5,538 nucleotides of DNA from an uncultured Clostridia bacterium (GTDB lineage Bacteria; Bacillota_A; Clostridia; TANB77; CAG-508). The notes beneath the pieces were generated by a model. It was given only the letters and a program-made list of their open reading frames with translations, was not told the DNA's origin and searched no databases. The stretch spans positions 1 through 5,538 of the forward strand of contig CALXJS010000077.1 of the NCBI GenBank assembly GCA_944388685.1, in the 5' to 3' direction. Made by a program: the position numbers and the translations under genes. Positions 1 to 5,538 of the stretch are shown here, piece after piece (within the stretch, counting starts at the first letter, position 1; the number at the start of each line of letters is the position of its first letter).

Positions 1-7
1 TTTATGA

Positions 8-82
8 ATTCTTGAACGCTACCGCTTATCTTTACACACAGGCATAGCCTGTGGATTGTCAACCACTATTCACAGTTTATAA
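8..82 (+). pseudogene. Possible decayed 3' end of an IS200/IS605-type tnpB
   Basis: A 24-codon open stretch runs from just after a TGA at 5-7 to a TAA at 80-82. Its translation contains the string TGIACGLSTT. An Ala-Cys-Gly motif shortly before the stop is a feature I associate with the C-terminal tails of many IS200/IS605 TnpB proteins; this is from memory and not a search result. A 7-bp hairpin (37-43 with 47-53, loop ATA) lies over the ACG codons, and TnpB guide RNAs are known to overlap the 3' end of the gene. No RuvC or zinc-finger part is visible, because the gene body would lie left of the window, and the TGA at 5-7 would interrupt it. It could equally be chance, or part of an unrelated gene or RNA. 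Confidence 0.2.
37..53. repeat. Short perfect hairpin, 7-bp stem with ATA loop
   Basis: CACAGGC at 37-43 pairs perfectly with GCCTGTG at 47-53 around a three-base loop. It is one of the few GC-rich patches in this AT-rich window. No T-run follows on either strand, so it does not look like an intrinsic terminator. It may be part of a structured RNA or an insertion-element end that continues to the left. Confidence 0.5.
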
Positions 83-194
83 ACGAGAATTAATAAAAAT
101 GTTGATATATAAATATTTTTTAAAAATTCGAATGTGACTGGAATTATATATCAACATTCTATAAAATAATTTTTTAACTGTGAATTGTAACTAA
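59..194. repeat. Imperfect palindrome downstream of topB
   Basis: Two nested inverted repeats are visible. The outer arm ATTCACAGTT (68-77) is perfectly matched by AACTGTGAAT (176-185). The inner 15-bp arm (98-112, AATGTTGATATATAA) is perfectly matched at 144-158. A weaker 8-bp pairing (85-92 with 167-174) lies between them. The outer arm can be stretched to 59-77/176-194 with 14 of 19 positions matching, most differences being transitions. The structure begins 4 bp past the topB stop codon. It may be a small non-autonomous mobile element, an insertion-sequence end, or a 3'-UTR structure. No clear target-site duplication was found. Confidence 0.7.
91..158 (-). terminator. Possible terminator of the topB operon
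   Basis: Read on the minus strand, the 15-bp stem 158-144/112-98 closes a 31-nt loop and runs into ATTTTTATTAATT (positions 100-88), a T-rich tract. It lies about 40 bp after the topB stop. The stem is almost all A/T with only three G-C pairs, and the loop is large, so it would be weak. On the plus strand a run of six T (170-175) follows the same stem after an 11-nt gap, so weak bidirectional action is conceivable. Confidence 0.35.
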
Positions 195-198
195 TTAT

Positions 199-2196
199 TC
201 ACATCTTTACTACCAATTTATTAAATTTACTATTGATATAGTTTTCTAATTTTGTCATAAATTCTTCTGGTTTTATTTCCTTTTTTGCGACCATATCTAA
301 GCCTTTTTCCCAACTAGCTGTTAATTTTGGATTTAACATATCTGGCATAGATTGCAAAACAATATCATAAATATATTCTCCCTTTTCACTCGGCGTAATA
401 ATTTGTGTTTTATTATTAATTTCTATATAATGAATTTTTTCTAACTTTTTAATAATTTCTCCTCTTGTTGCACTTGTTCCAATTCCTGCACCTTTTATTT
501 GCTCTCTTAGTTCCTCTTCTTCTATTAACTTTCCTGCATTTTCCATAGCTAAAATAATCGAACCAGAATTATATCTATTTGGTGGTGACGTTTCTGCTTC
601 TTTTATCTCAAAATTTTTAATCAAGACTTCTTGTCCTTTTTTTAATTTTTTCAAAATTTCTAAGTCTGCAGATTTATTTTCACTATTTTTATTTTCTTCC
701 AATTTATTTTCCACATCTTGCTCACCATTTGTGGATTTTTTCTTTTTAGTTTCCTGTTTGTCGATTGGTTTTAGGATTTCCAAAAATCCTTGCTTTACAC
801 ATACTCTTCCACTCGTTGTAAACGTTTCTTTCTTTTCCTTATCCATTTCTACTTCTATGGTTAATTGAATTTTATTATATTCTGCTGGTGGATAAAAAAT
901 TGCTAAAAAACGTTTTACAATCACCAGATATATATCTTTTTGTAATTGTGGCAAACTATTAAAGTTTTCATATCCTTGTCCCGTTGGGATAATGGCATAA
1001 TGGTCTGTGATTTTACTGTCATTAACATATTTAGTTTTGGCTAAGTTTGTAGAATATTTTTCTTCTACCATCTTTTTGATATATCCTTGAATTTCTTCAT
1101 TTTTACATCCTTTCGCAATTCCATTTAAATTTTTATTGATTTCTTTACTAACTGCAGTTGATAATACTCTGGCATCTGTTCTAGGATAGGTAACCAATTT
1201 CTTTTCATAGAGATTTTGAATAATCTCCAAAGTTTCATCTGGTTTAATTTTAAATCGTTTGGTACATTCATTTTGAATTTCTGCTAAGTTAAATAGCAAT
1301 GGTGCATTTTCTTTCTGCTTTGATTTTTTTAATTCTGTTATCACAGCTTTTTTATTATTTAAACTTACAATAAATTCTTTAGCATCTTTTTCTTTTTTAA
1401 ATCCTGTTTCATTATATAATTTAGGAGATTCCCACATTGTCGATTTTTCTGTTGCCTTCCAATCTGCTTTAAATGAAGATGTTTCTTCTCCAAATTCTCC
1501 TGCAATTTTATAATATTTGGTTTTTACAAAATTTCTAATTTCTCTTTCACGTGATACAACCATCCCTAATACACAGGTCATAACTCTTCCAACTGAAATA
1601 GATGCTCTATCTTCATGAATATTTTGTGCTAACCTTCTTCCAAATATGATAGATAGTAATCTTGAAAAATTAATACCGATTAAATAATCCTCTTTTGCTC
1701 TTAAATAAGCACTATCTGATAGGCTATTATATTCTGACATATCCTTTGCTTCATGAATTCCTCTTAGAATCTCTTCTTCTGTTTGTGAATCTATCCAAAC
1801 TCTTTTCATTTTCGCTTTTGGATTTGGTTTTGCCATCATAAATACAAGCCTTTGTATATATTCTCCTTCTCTTCCAGAGTCTCCTGCATTATATATTTCT
1901 TCTATATCTTCTCTTTGTAATAACTGTTGTACTATATTAAATTGATTCTGTACTTGTGGTATGATTTCATATTTCCATTCTTCTGGTATAAATGGTAATG
2001 TATCTAATCTCCAAAATTTTAATTTCTCATCATACTTTTCTGGATAACTCATTGTTACTAAATGTCCTACGCACCATGTAATAATCCAGTCGTTAGACTC
2101 TAGATATCCATTTTTCCTGTTTGTTGTTATTTTTAATGCTTTTGCAAATTCCATTGCCACAGATGGTTTTTCTGTTATAATTAATTTCTTGCCCAA
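199..2196 (-). CDS. topB: DNA topoisomerase III (type IA)
   Basis: This 665-residue cytoplasmic enzyme cuts one DNA strand through a tyrosine link and passes another strand, which decatenates DNA and resolves recombination and replication intermediates. The N-terminal TOPRIM domain has the metal/catalytic Glu in IITEKPSVA (E9) and the motif AGDSGREGE (104-112; D106, E110). The second Asp of the textbook DxDREGE is Gly108, as I recall is normal in Firmicute TopB (DAGREGE). SVGRV (201-205) precedes the active-site Tyr337 in TYPRTD. DHYAIIPT (398-405) and GIGTSATRGEII (571-582) complete the core. A Lys/Glu/Asn-rich linker covers about 478-515. The protein stops soon after the core with no C-terminal zinc fingers. 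The start is TTG: an in-frame TAG lies at 2218-2220, no ATG precedes the catalytic Glu, and AAAGGT sits 4 bp upstream. It is the last gene of a probable three-gene operon. Confidence 0.95.
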   Translation of the reverse strand: MGKKLIITEKPSVAMEFAKALKITTNRKNGYLESNDWIITWCVGHLVTMSYPEKYDEKLKFWRLDTLPFIPEEWKYEIIPQVQNQFNIVQQLLQREDIEEIYNAGDSGREGEYIQRLVFMMAKPNPKAKMKRVWIDSQTEEEILRGIHEAKDMSEYNSLSDSAYLRAKEDYLIGINFSRLLSIIFGRRLAQNIHEDRASISVGRVMTCVLGMVVSREREIRNFVKTKYYKIAGEFGEETSSFKADWKATEKSTMWESPKLYNETGFKKEKDAKEFIVSLNNKKAVITELKKSKQKENAPLLFNLAEIQNECTKRFKIKPDETLEIIQNLYEKKLVTYPRTDARVLSTAVSKEINKNLNGIAKGCKNEEIQGYIKKMVEEKYSTNLAKTKYVNDSKITDHYAIIPTGQGYENFNSLPQLQKDIYLVIVKRFLAIFYPPAEYNKIQLTIEVEMDKEKKETFTTSGRVCVKQGFLEILKPIDKQETKKKKSTNGEQDVENKLEENKNSENKSADLEILKKLKKGQEVLIKNFEIKEAETSPPNRYNSGSIILAMENAGKLIEEEELREQIKGAGIGTSATRGEIIKKLEKIHYIEINNKTQIITPSEKGEYIYDIVLQSMPDMLNPKLTASWEKGLDMVAKKEIKPEEFMTKLENYINSKFNKLVVKM

Positions 2197-2200
2197 TTTT

Positions 2201-2206
2201 ACCTTT
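2201..2206 (-). promoter_or_regulatory. Ribosome binding site for the TTG start of topB
   Basis: AAAGGT on the minus strand ends 4 bases before the TTG. A second purine run (AAAGG at 2211-2215) lies a little further upstream. With the in-frame TAG at 2218-2220, this fixes the TTG at 2196-2194 as the start. The site is only moderately complementary to the anti-Shine-Dalgarno, so together with TTG it suggests modest translation. Confidence 0.5.
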
Positions 2207-2232
2207 CTTTCCTTTCTCTAGTTTTGCAAGTA

Positions 2233-3000
2233 TTACTGTATCTTTTTTTGTATATATTGATTTAAGAATTCTTGTACTTCCATTATTTTATTTTTTGTAT
2301 CTTGGTTTTTGAAATCAAATCTTGCTAATATTTTATTAATATAATTTTCTTTATACAGTATTTCATAAGATGCTTTATAATTGATGTCAAATACAAATGC
2401 CAACATAACAAACAGTTTTGCTAATTTTCCCTTTTCGTTTAATTCATTTCTATTAATTGTTTTCATCTTATGTATTTTTTGTATAATATCATCATTTATA
2501 ATTGATTGATTGATTTCTTCTATATCTTCTGGTGTATAAAAAATTGCCGTTGCTTCATAAAAAATGTCTATTTTATCAGCATCCCTAATAATTTTACAAA
2601 ACATTTCCTGTTTACTTGTCAGTCCCTTTTCTATTATATATTTATTATGATTTTTAACTGCTAAATAGATGGTATCTATATATTTTTCATTGTCTATATA
2701 TTCTTTTATATAACTGTCTTTTTTTAAGATTTCTACTCCCAAATCTCCATGATCAACACTTTCTCTATCTCTAAAAGTAGCATATCTCGTAAATTGTTCA
2801 AACCTCCCTATATCATGTAATAACCCTATTAAAGTCGCTACTTGTATTTCTTCATTGCTCAGGTTTAAATGTTCTGCAATTTTGTTAGATATATCCATAA
2901 CTCTTAATGAGTGTAATTGTTTTCTTTTTAAATTATCATTTTCTATATCAAATGCTTTGGAATATTTTATAAATTTCTCTTTAGCTTTTTCTATATTCAT
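2233..3000 (-). CDS. HD-domain phosphohydrolase (second of tandem pair)
   Basis: A 255-residue soluble protein of the HD superfamily, metal-dependent hydrolases that usually act on phosphate esters or nucleotides. The substrate is unknown. Metal-ligand candidates are all present in the expected order: H30, H62-D63 in GLLHDIGR, H84 in VDHGDLGV, H118 in NHNK, and D140/D142/D145 in IIRDADKID. No signal peptide, membrane segment or second domain is seen. The C-terminal third (FVFDINYKAS, then NYINKI, then RFDF) matches the same region of the gene just upstream. By hand alignment the two share about 44 of 89 residues over the N-terminal half, so they arose by duplication. It lacks the TPADG segment of its paralogue before the C-terminal block. 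The ATG follows GAGGT (3013-3017) with a 12-base gap. It lies 53 bp after the first HD gene and 36 bp before topB, with no terminator in either gap. The family call is firm; the function is not known. Confidence 0.88.
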   Translation of the reverse strand: MNIEKAKEKFIKYSKAFDIENDNLKRKQLHSLRVMDISNKIAEHLNLSNEEIQVATLIGLLHDIGRFEQFTRYATFRDRESVDHGDLGVEILKKDSYIKEYIDNEKYIDTIYLAVKNHNKYIIEKGLTSKQEMFCKIIRDADKIDIFYEATAIFYTPEDIEEINQSIINDDIIQKIHKMKTINRNELNEKGKLAKLFVMLAFVFDINYKASYEILYKENYINKILARFDFKNQDTKNKIMEVQEFLNQYIQKKIQ

Positions 3001-3053
3001 TTTCTACTTTCGACCTCTTTTCTATTTTTATCAGTTTTATTTGTATTTTGTTG

Positions 3054-3830
3054 TTATAGAATTGTATTCATGTAATTTGCTACTTTTTCGTGTATTTTTT
3101 CATATTTCTTCTTTGTTTCTAAATCATGAAATTGAAATCGATTATAAATTTTTTCTATATAATTTTGTTGTTTTATAAATTGAATACTTTCGGAAAAATT
3201 AAAGTCAAAAATATATGCAAAATGTCCGACTAAACCATCTGCCGGTGTTTTTTTCTTATGATAATCAATTTTTCCATTTTCCATAAATTCTTGATAAATT
3301 TCTTCAGTAATCACATCATCTGATAAATCTGCCTTTTCCCAAGCTGTTTCTTTTTTCTCGTAAGTCAATATATATAAAATATCCATTTTATCACTATCTC
3401 TAATAATTTTGGTATGCAATAACTCTCGAGTTGTTAAATCATTTGATATATCTGATGCATTTTTGTTATGATTTAAAATTGCTTTTCTTATCACATCATC
3501 ATATTGATTATCTTGTATAAATTCCCTTATGATTCCATTTTTTCTATTAAATAACATGTCTACACCCAGTTCTCCGTGATTAACAGTTTTCCTATCATTA
3601 AATGTATTAAATCTTTTTATCTGTTCCAATCTTCCTATATCATGAAGTAATCCTATTAATTCTGCTAACTCTACATCTTCTTTACTTAGTTCTAATTTTA
3701 TTGCTAGTTTTTTAGCTAGTTGTGAAACTCTTTCCATATGTTCAATTTTTAATTTTATCTTGTCATTTTCTGCATTATACACTCTTGCATATTTTGCAAA
3801 CGCTTTTTTTGCTCTTAGTATATCTATCAT
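3054..3830 (-). CDS. HD-domain phosphohydrolase (first of tandem pair)
   Basis: A 258-residue HD-superfamily metal hydrolase, paralogous to the gene that follows it. Numbered from the start chosen here, the ligands are H31, H63-D64 (GLLHDIGR), H85 (VNHGELGV), H121 (NHNK) and D145/D147/D150 (IIRDSDKMD), one to five positions offset from the paralogue. No export signal or membrane segment is seen. An ATG seven codons upstream (3851-3849) is in frame, but I prefer 3830. GAGGTGA, a seven-base Shine-Dalgarno match, lies 6 bases before it; the N-terminus then aligns with the paralogue; and the upstream ATG overlaps the predicted -10 box, so it would lie outside the transcript. It is the first gene of the probable operon with the second HD gene and topB. 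Substrate and role are unknown, and association with topB is no proof of a DNA-related role. Confidence 0.88.
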   Translation of the reverse strand: MIDILRAKKAFAKYARVYNAENDKIKLKIEHMERVSQLAKKLAIKLELSKEDVELAELIGLLHDIGRLEQIKRFNTFNDRKTVNHGELGVDMLFNRKNGIIREFIQDNQYDDVIRKAILNHNKNASDISNDLTTRELLHTKIIRDSDKMDILYILTYEKKETAWEKADLSDDVITEEIYQEFMENGKIDYHKKKTPADGLVGHFAYIFDFNFSESIQFIKQQNYIEKIYNRFQFHDLETKKKYEKIHEKVANYMNTIL

Positions 3831-3835
3831 GTTAT

Positions 3836-3842
3836 TCACCTC
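3836..3842 (-). promoter_or_regulatory. Strong ribosome binding site deciding the first HD gene's start
   Basis: GAGGTGA on the minus strand is complementary to seven bases of the 16S rRNA 3' end. The GAGGTG core ends 6 bases before the ATG at 3830. The alternative ATG at 3851 has only AAGGA, about 14 bases away. Confidence 0.75.
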
Positions 3843-3849
3843 GTTATGC

Positions 3850-3878
3850 ATTCTATCATTTTTCTTCCTTTATTTCAA
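3850..3878 (-). promoter_or_regulatory. Sigma-A-type promoter of the HD-HD-topB operon
   Basis: On the minus strand TTGAAA (3878-3873) is followed after 17 bases by TAGAAT (3855-3850). Both boxes are close to consensus and the spacing is optimal. Transcription would start near 3843, leaving a leader of only about a dozen bases that is mostly the ribosome binding site. The -35 box abuts the outer end of the long palindrome at 3882. Confidence 0.65.
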
Positions 3879-3881
3879 GAT

Positions 3882-4099
3882 TGTTCACAATTCCGTGATT
3901 AATTCCTTATATGTTTATTTCGAATAAATAACGAATGTGATTAAAGAATGATTAGAAACTTTTTAATAATTTTATGGAAAATATTTGTGCTTGACGTAAA
4001 AAGGAGCCATAAAATTATTTTAGAGTTTCTTTTCATTCGTATTGAGCCGAGGAATTTATAAGAAATAAACATATAAGGAATTAATCGGAACTATAAACA
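3882..4099. repeat. Long nested palindrome between divergent promoters
   Basis: A perfect 24-bp arm at 3898-3921 is the reverse complement of 4062-4085. After a 2-base bulge (3896-3897) the pairing continues with TTCCG (3891-3895) against CGGAA (4086-4090), then imperfectly out to 3882/4099. Inside, after a nearly symmetric unpaired stretch (3922-3945 and 4039-4061), a second arm 3946-3977 pairs with 4007-4038 at 27 of 32 positions plus one G-T. The apical loop is 3978-4006. The whole can fold into one rod of about 200-218 nt. No protein is encoded, no T-run follows either end, and no target-site duplication is evident. A miniature inverted-repeat element or a structured RNA gene are the main candidates. 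Confidence 0.85.
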
Positions 4100-4135
4100 G
4101 GATTGATGATTATTATATGAATTCACCTTTTTCTC

Positions 4136-4164
4136 TTGAAACTCTTAGCTTTTTGTTATATAAT
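4136..4164 (+). promoter_or_regulatory. Sigma-A-type promoter of leuS
   Basis: TTGAAA (4136-4141), a 17-base spacer and a perfect TATAAT (4159-4164) point to transcription starting near 4171. This gives a leader of about 31 bases, too short for a T-box riboswitch. It is the best promoter match I found in the window. Confidence 0.8.
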
Positions 4165-4183
4165 ACGATTTATAAAACATTTG

Positions 4184-4189
4184 AAAGGA
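4184..4189 (+). promoter_or_regulatory. Ribosome binding site of leuS
   Basis: AAAGGA lies 12 bases before the ATG at 4202, slightly further than usual. GGA at 4191-4193 is a closer but weaker alternative. No other in-frame start fits the conserved LeuRS N-terminus better. Confidence 0.5.
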
Positions 4190-4201
4190 CGGATCAGAAG
4201 C

Positions 4202-5538
4202 ATGAGTTATAACTTTAAAGAAATCGAAAAAAAATGGCAAAATAAATGGTATGCTGAGGGAACCTTTAATGCAAAAGATGATTTTACGATGAAAAAATGG
4301 TATGGATTAATAGAATTTCCTTATCCATCAGGTCAAGGACTTCATGTAGGACATCCTAGAAGTTATACTGCATTAGATATTATTGCTAGAAAAAGAAGAA
4401 TACAGGGATATAATGTATTATTTCCAATCGGATTTGATGCTTTCGGATTACCAGCAGAAAATTATGCAATTAAAAATCATATTCATCCAAAAATTACAAC
4501 TGAAAAAAATATTAATCATTTTAGAGAACAATTAAAATCAATTGGTTTTTCTTTTGACTGGTCAAGAGAAATCAATACCACTGACCCAGAATATTATAAA
4601 TGGACTCAATGGATTTTTATCCAATTATATAAGCATGGATTAGCCTATAAAGCTACAATGCCAATAAACTTCTGTACTGGTTGCAAGGTAGGACTTGCTA
4701 ATGAAGAAGTTGTAAATGGTGTTTGTGAGAGATGTGGAAGTCCCGTAGTTCAAAAAGAAAAAAGTCAATGGATGTTAAAAATCACAAATTATGCACAAAG
4801 ATTAATTGATGATTTAGATGATGTGGATTTCTTAGATAAAATTAAGGCTCAACAAAAAAATTGGATTGGTCGTTCTGAAGGTGCAGAAGTCACCTTTAAA
4901 ATCGCTGATTCTGATGAAACTTTAACCGTTTATACAACAAGACCAGATACATTATTTGGTGCTACATACATGGTAGTTGCTCCAGAACATCATATGATTG
5001 ATAAATTGTCAGATAGAATTACCAATATGGATGAAATCGAAGAATACAAACATCAAGCTTCTTTAAAATCTGATTTTGAAAGAGCGGAATTAAATAAAGA
5101 AAAAACTGGATGTGAAATTAAAGGAATTAAAGCAATTAATCCATTAACAAACCAAGAAATTCCTATTTGGATTTCTGATTATGTTTTAATTACTTATGGT
5201 ACTGGCGCTATTATGGCCGTTCCTGGACATGATACCCGTGACCATGAATTTGCAAAAAAATTTCATTTACCAATTGTTCAAGTTATTAAACCTGTTGATG
5301 AAACAATTGAATATGATATTAATCAAGAAGCTTTTACTGATGTTGAAACTGGCGTATTAATCAATTCTGGATTTTTAAACGATTTACCAGTTGTAGAAGC
5401 TAAGAAAAAAGTAATTAGCTATTTAGAAGATAATCATATTGGTAAAAAACAAGTAAATTATAAATTACGTGATTGGGTATTTTCTAGACAACGTTATTGG
5501 GGTGAACCAATCCCTATGGTTTATTGCGAAAAATGTGG
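4202..5538 (+). CDS. leuS: Leucyl-tRNA synthetase, N-terminal half (runs off window)
   Basis: Class I aminoacyl-tRNA synthetase that activates leucine with ATP and attaches it to tRNA-Leu in the cytoplasm. The window holds 445 complete codons plus two bases, roughly half of a usual bacterial LeuRS of a little over 800 residues. The N-terminus ([14 protein letters not shown]) is typical. The HIGH signature is HVGH (48-51), followed by [16 protein letters not shown] zinc-ribbon has four cysteines, C158/C161 and C175/C178. The CP1 editing domain shows [12 protein letters not shown] (245-256) and [19 protein letters not shown] (333-351), including the Asp in RD (D347) that keeps leucine out of the editing site. 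[17 protein letters not shown] (422-438) returns to the catalytic core. KMSKS and the anticodon-binding domain lie beyond the right edge. It is divergent from the HD-HD-topB operon and has its own promoter. Confidence 0.97.
   Translation, partial: MSYNFKEIEKKWQNKWYAEGTFNAKDDFTMKKWYGLIEFPYPSGQGLHVGHPRSYTALDIIARKRRIQGYNVLFPIGFDAFGLPAENYAIKNHIHPKITTEKNINHFREQLKSIGFSFDWSREINTTDPEYYKWTQWIFIQLYKHGLAYKATMPINFCTGCKVGLANEEVVNGVCERCGSPVVQKEKSQWMLKITNYAQRLIDDLDDVDFLDKIKAQQKNWIGRSEGAEVTFKIADSDETLTVYTTRPDTLFGATYMVVAPEHHMIDKLSDRITNMDEIEEYKHQASLKSDFERAELNKEKTGCEIKGIKAINPLTNQEIPIWISDYVLITYGTGAIMAVPGHDTRDHEFAKKFHLPIVQVIKPVDETIEYDINQEAFTDVETGVLINSGFLNDLPVVEAKKKVISYLEDNHIGKKQVNYKLRDWVFSRQRYWGEPIPMVYCEKC

Noticed and set aside
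1861..1884. Missing second Asp of the TOPRIM DxD motif in TopB (Gly108)
   Set aside because: As I recall, Firmicute and other TopB proteins commonly have DAGREGE here, so it is probably the family norm and not a loss of activity.
2855..3178. 107-codon plus-strand frame antisense to the HD genes
   Set aside because: Its translation is Phe/Leu/Tyr-rich low complexity, as expected from the complement of an AT-rich gene. It spans the end of one well-supported gene and the start of another and has no recognisable motif.
3991..4018. Plus-strand TTGACG with AATTAT 16 bp later inside the palindrome, as a promoter
   Set aside because: The -10 box is poor (4 of 6) and overlaps the paired inner arm; the much better leuS promoter lies downstream.
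3948..4061. 37-codon plus-strand frame inside the long palindrome
   Set aside because: No ribosome binding site at a usable distance, no motif, and the sequence is explained by the two arms of the inverted repeat.
3891..4090. Long palindrome as an intrinsic terminator
   Set aside because: No T-run follows the stem on either strand, and both neighbouring genes are transcribed away from it.
4228..4236. Run of eight A near the start of leuS as a programmed frameshift site
   Set aside because: The reading frame continues intact through it, and such runs encoding Lys are common in AT-rich genes.
1..5538. CRISPR array, tRNA or rRNA
   Set aside because: No regularly spaced direct repeats and no recognisable tRNA or rRNA segments were seen on either strand.

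Overview
The window is strongly AT-rich, uses the standard genetic code, and carries Shine-Dalgarno sites and sigma-A-type promoters typical of a low-GC Firmicute (Bacillota). The proteins look clostridial to me, probably an anaerobic or gut-associated lineage. The species cannot be fixed from the sequence alone.

Layout. Positions 1-198 hold no intact gene. At the far left is a short plus-strand reading frame with an Ala-Cys-Gly tail that may be the decayed end of an IS200/IS605-type tnpB. Next to it is an AT-rich imperfect palindrome (about 59-194) just beyond the 3' end of topB. Three minus-strand genes follow in transcription order: a first HD-domain phosphohydrolase (3830-3054), a second, paralogous one (3000-2233), and a type IA topoisomerase III, topB (2196-199). 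The gaps between them are 53 and 36 bp with no visible terminator. A good promoter (TTGAAA-17-TAGAAT) sits immediately before the first, so they probably form one operon. The 371-bp space between this operon and the divergent gene holds a very long palindrome (about 200-218 bp, with a perfect 24-bp core arm). On the plus strand, leuS (leucyl-tRNA synthetase) starts at 4202 behind its own promoter (TTGAAA-17-TATAAT) and runs off the right edge.

Function. topB resolves catenated and recombination-derived DNA, and leuS charges tRNA-Leu; both are housekeeping roles. The two HD proteins keep all the metal-binding residues of the HD superfamily, but their substrate is unknown. I see no direct biochemical link between the HD proteins and the topoisomerase apart from probable co-transcription. 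No complete new system is evident. The least explained parts are the two palindromes and the tandem HD pair.
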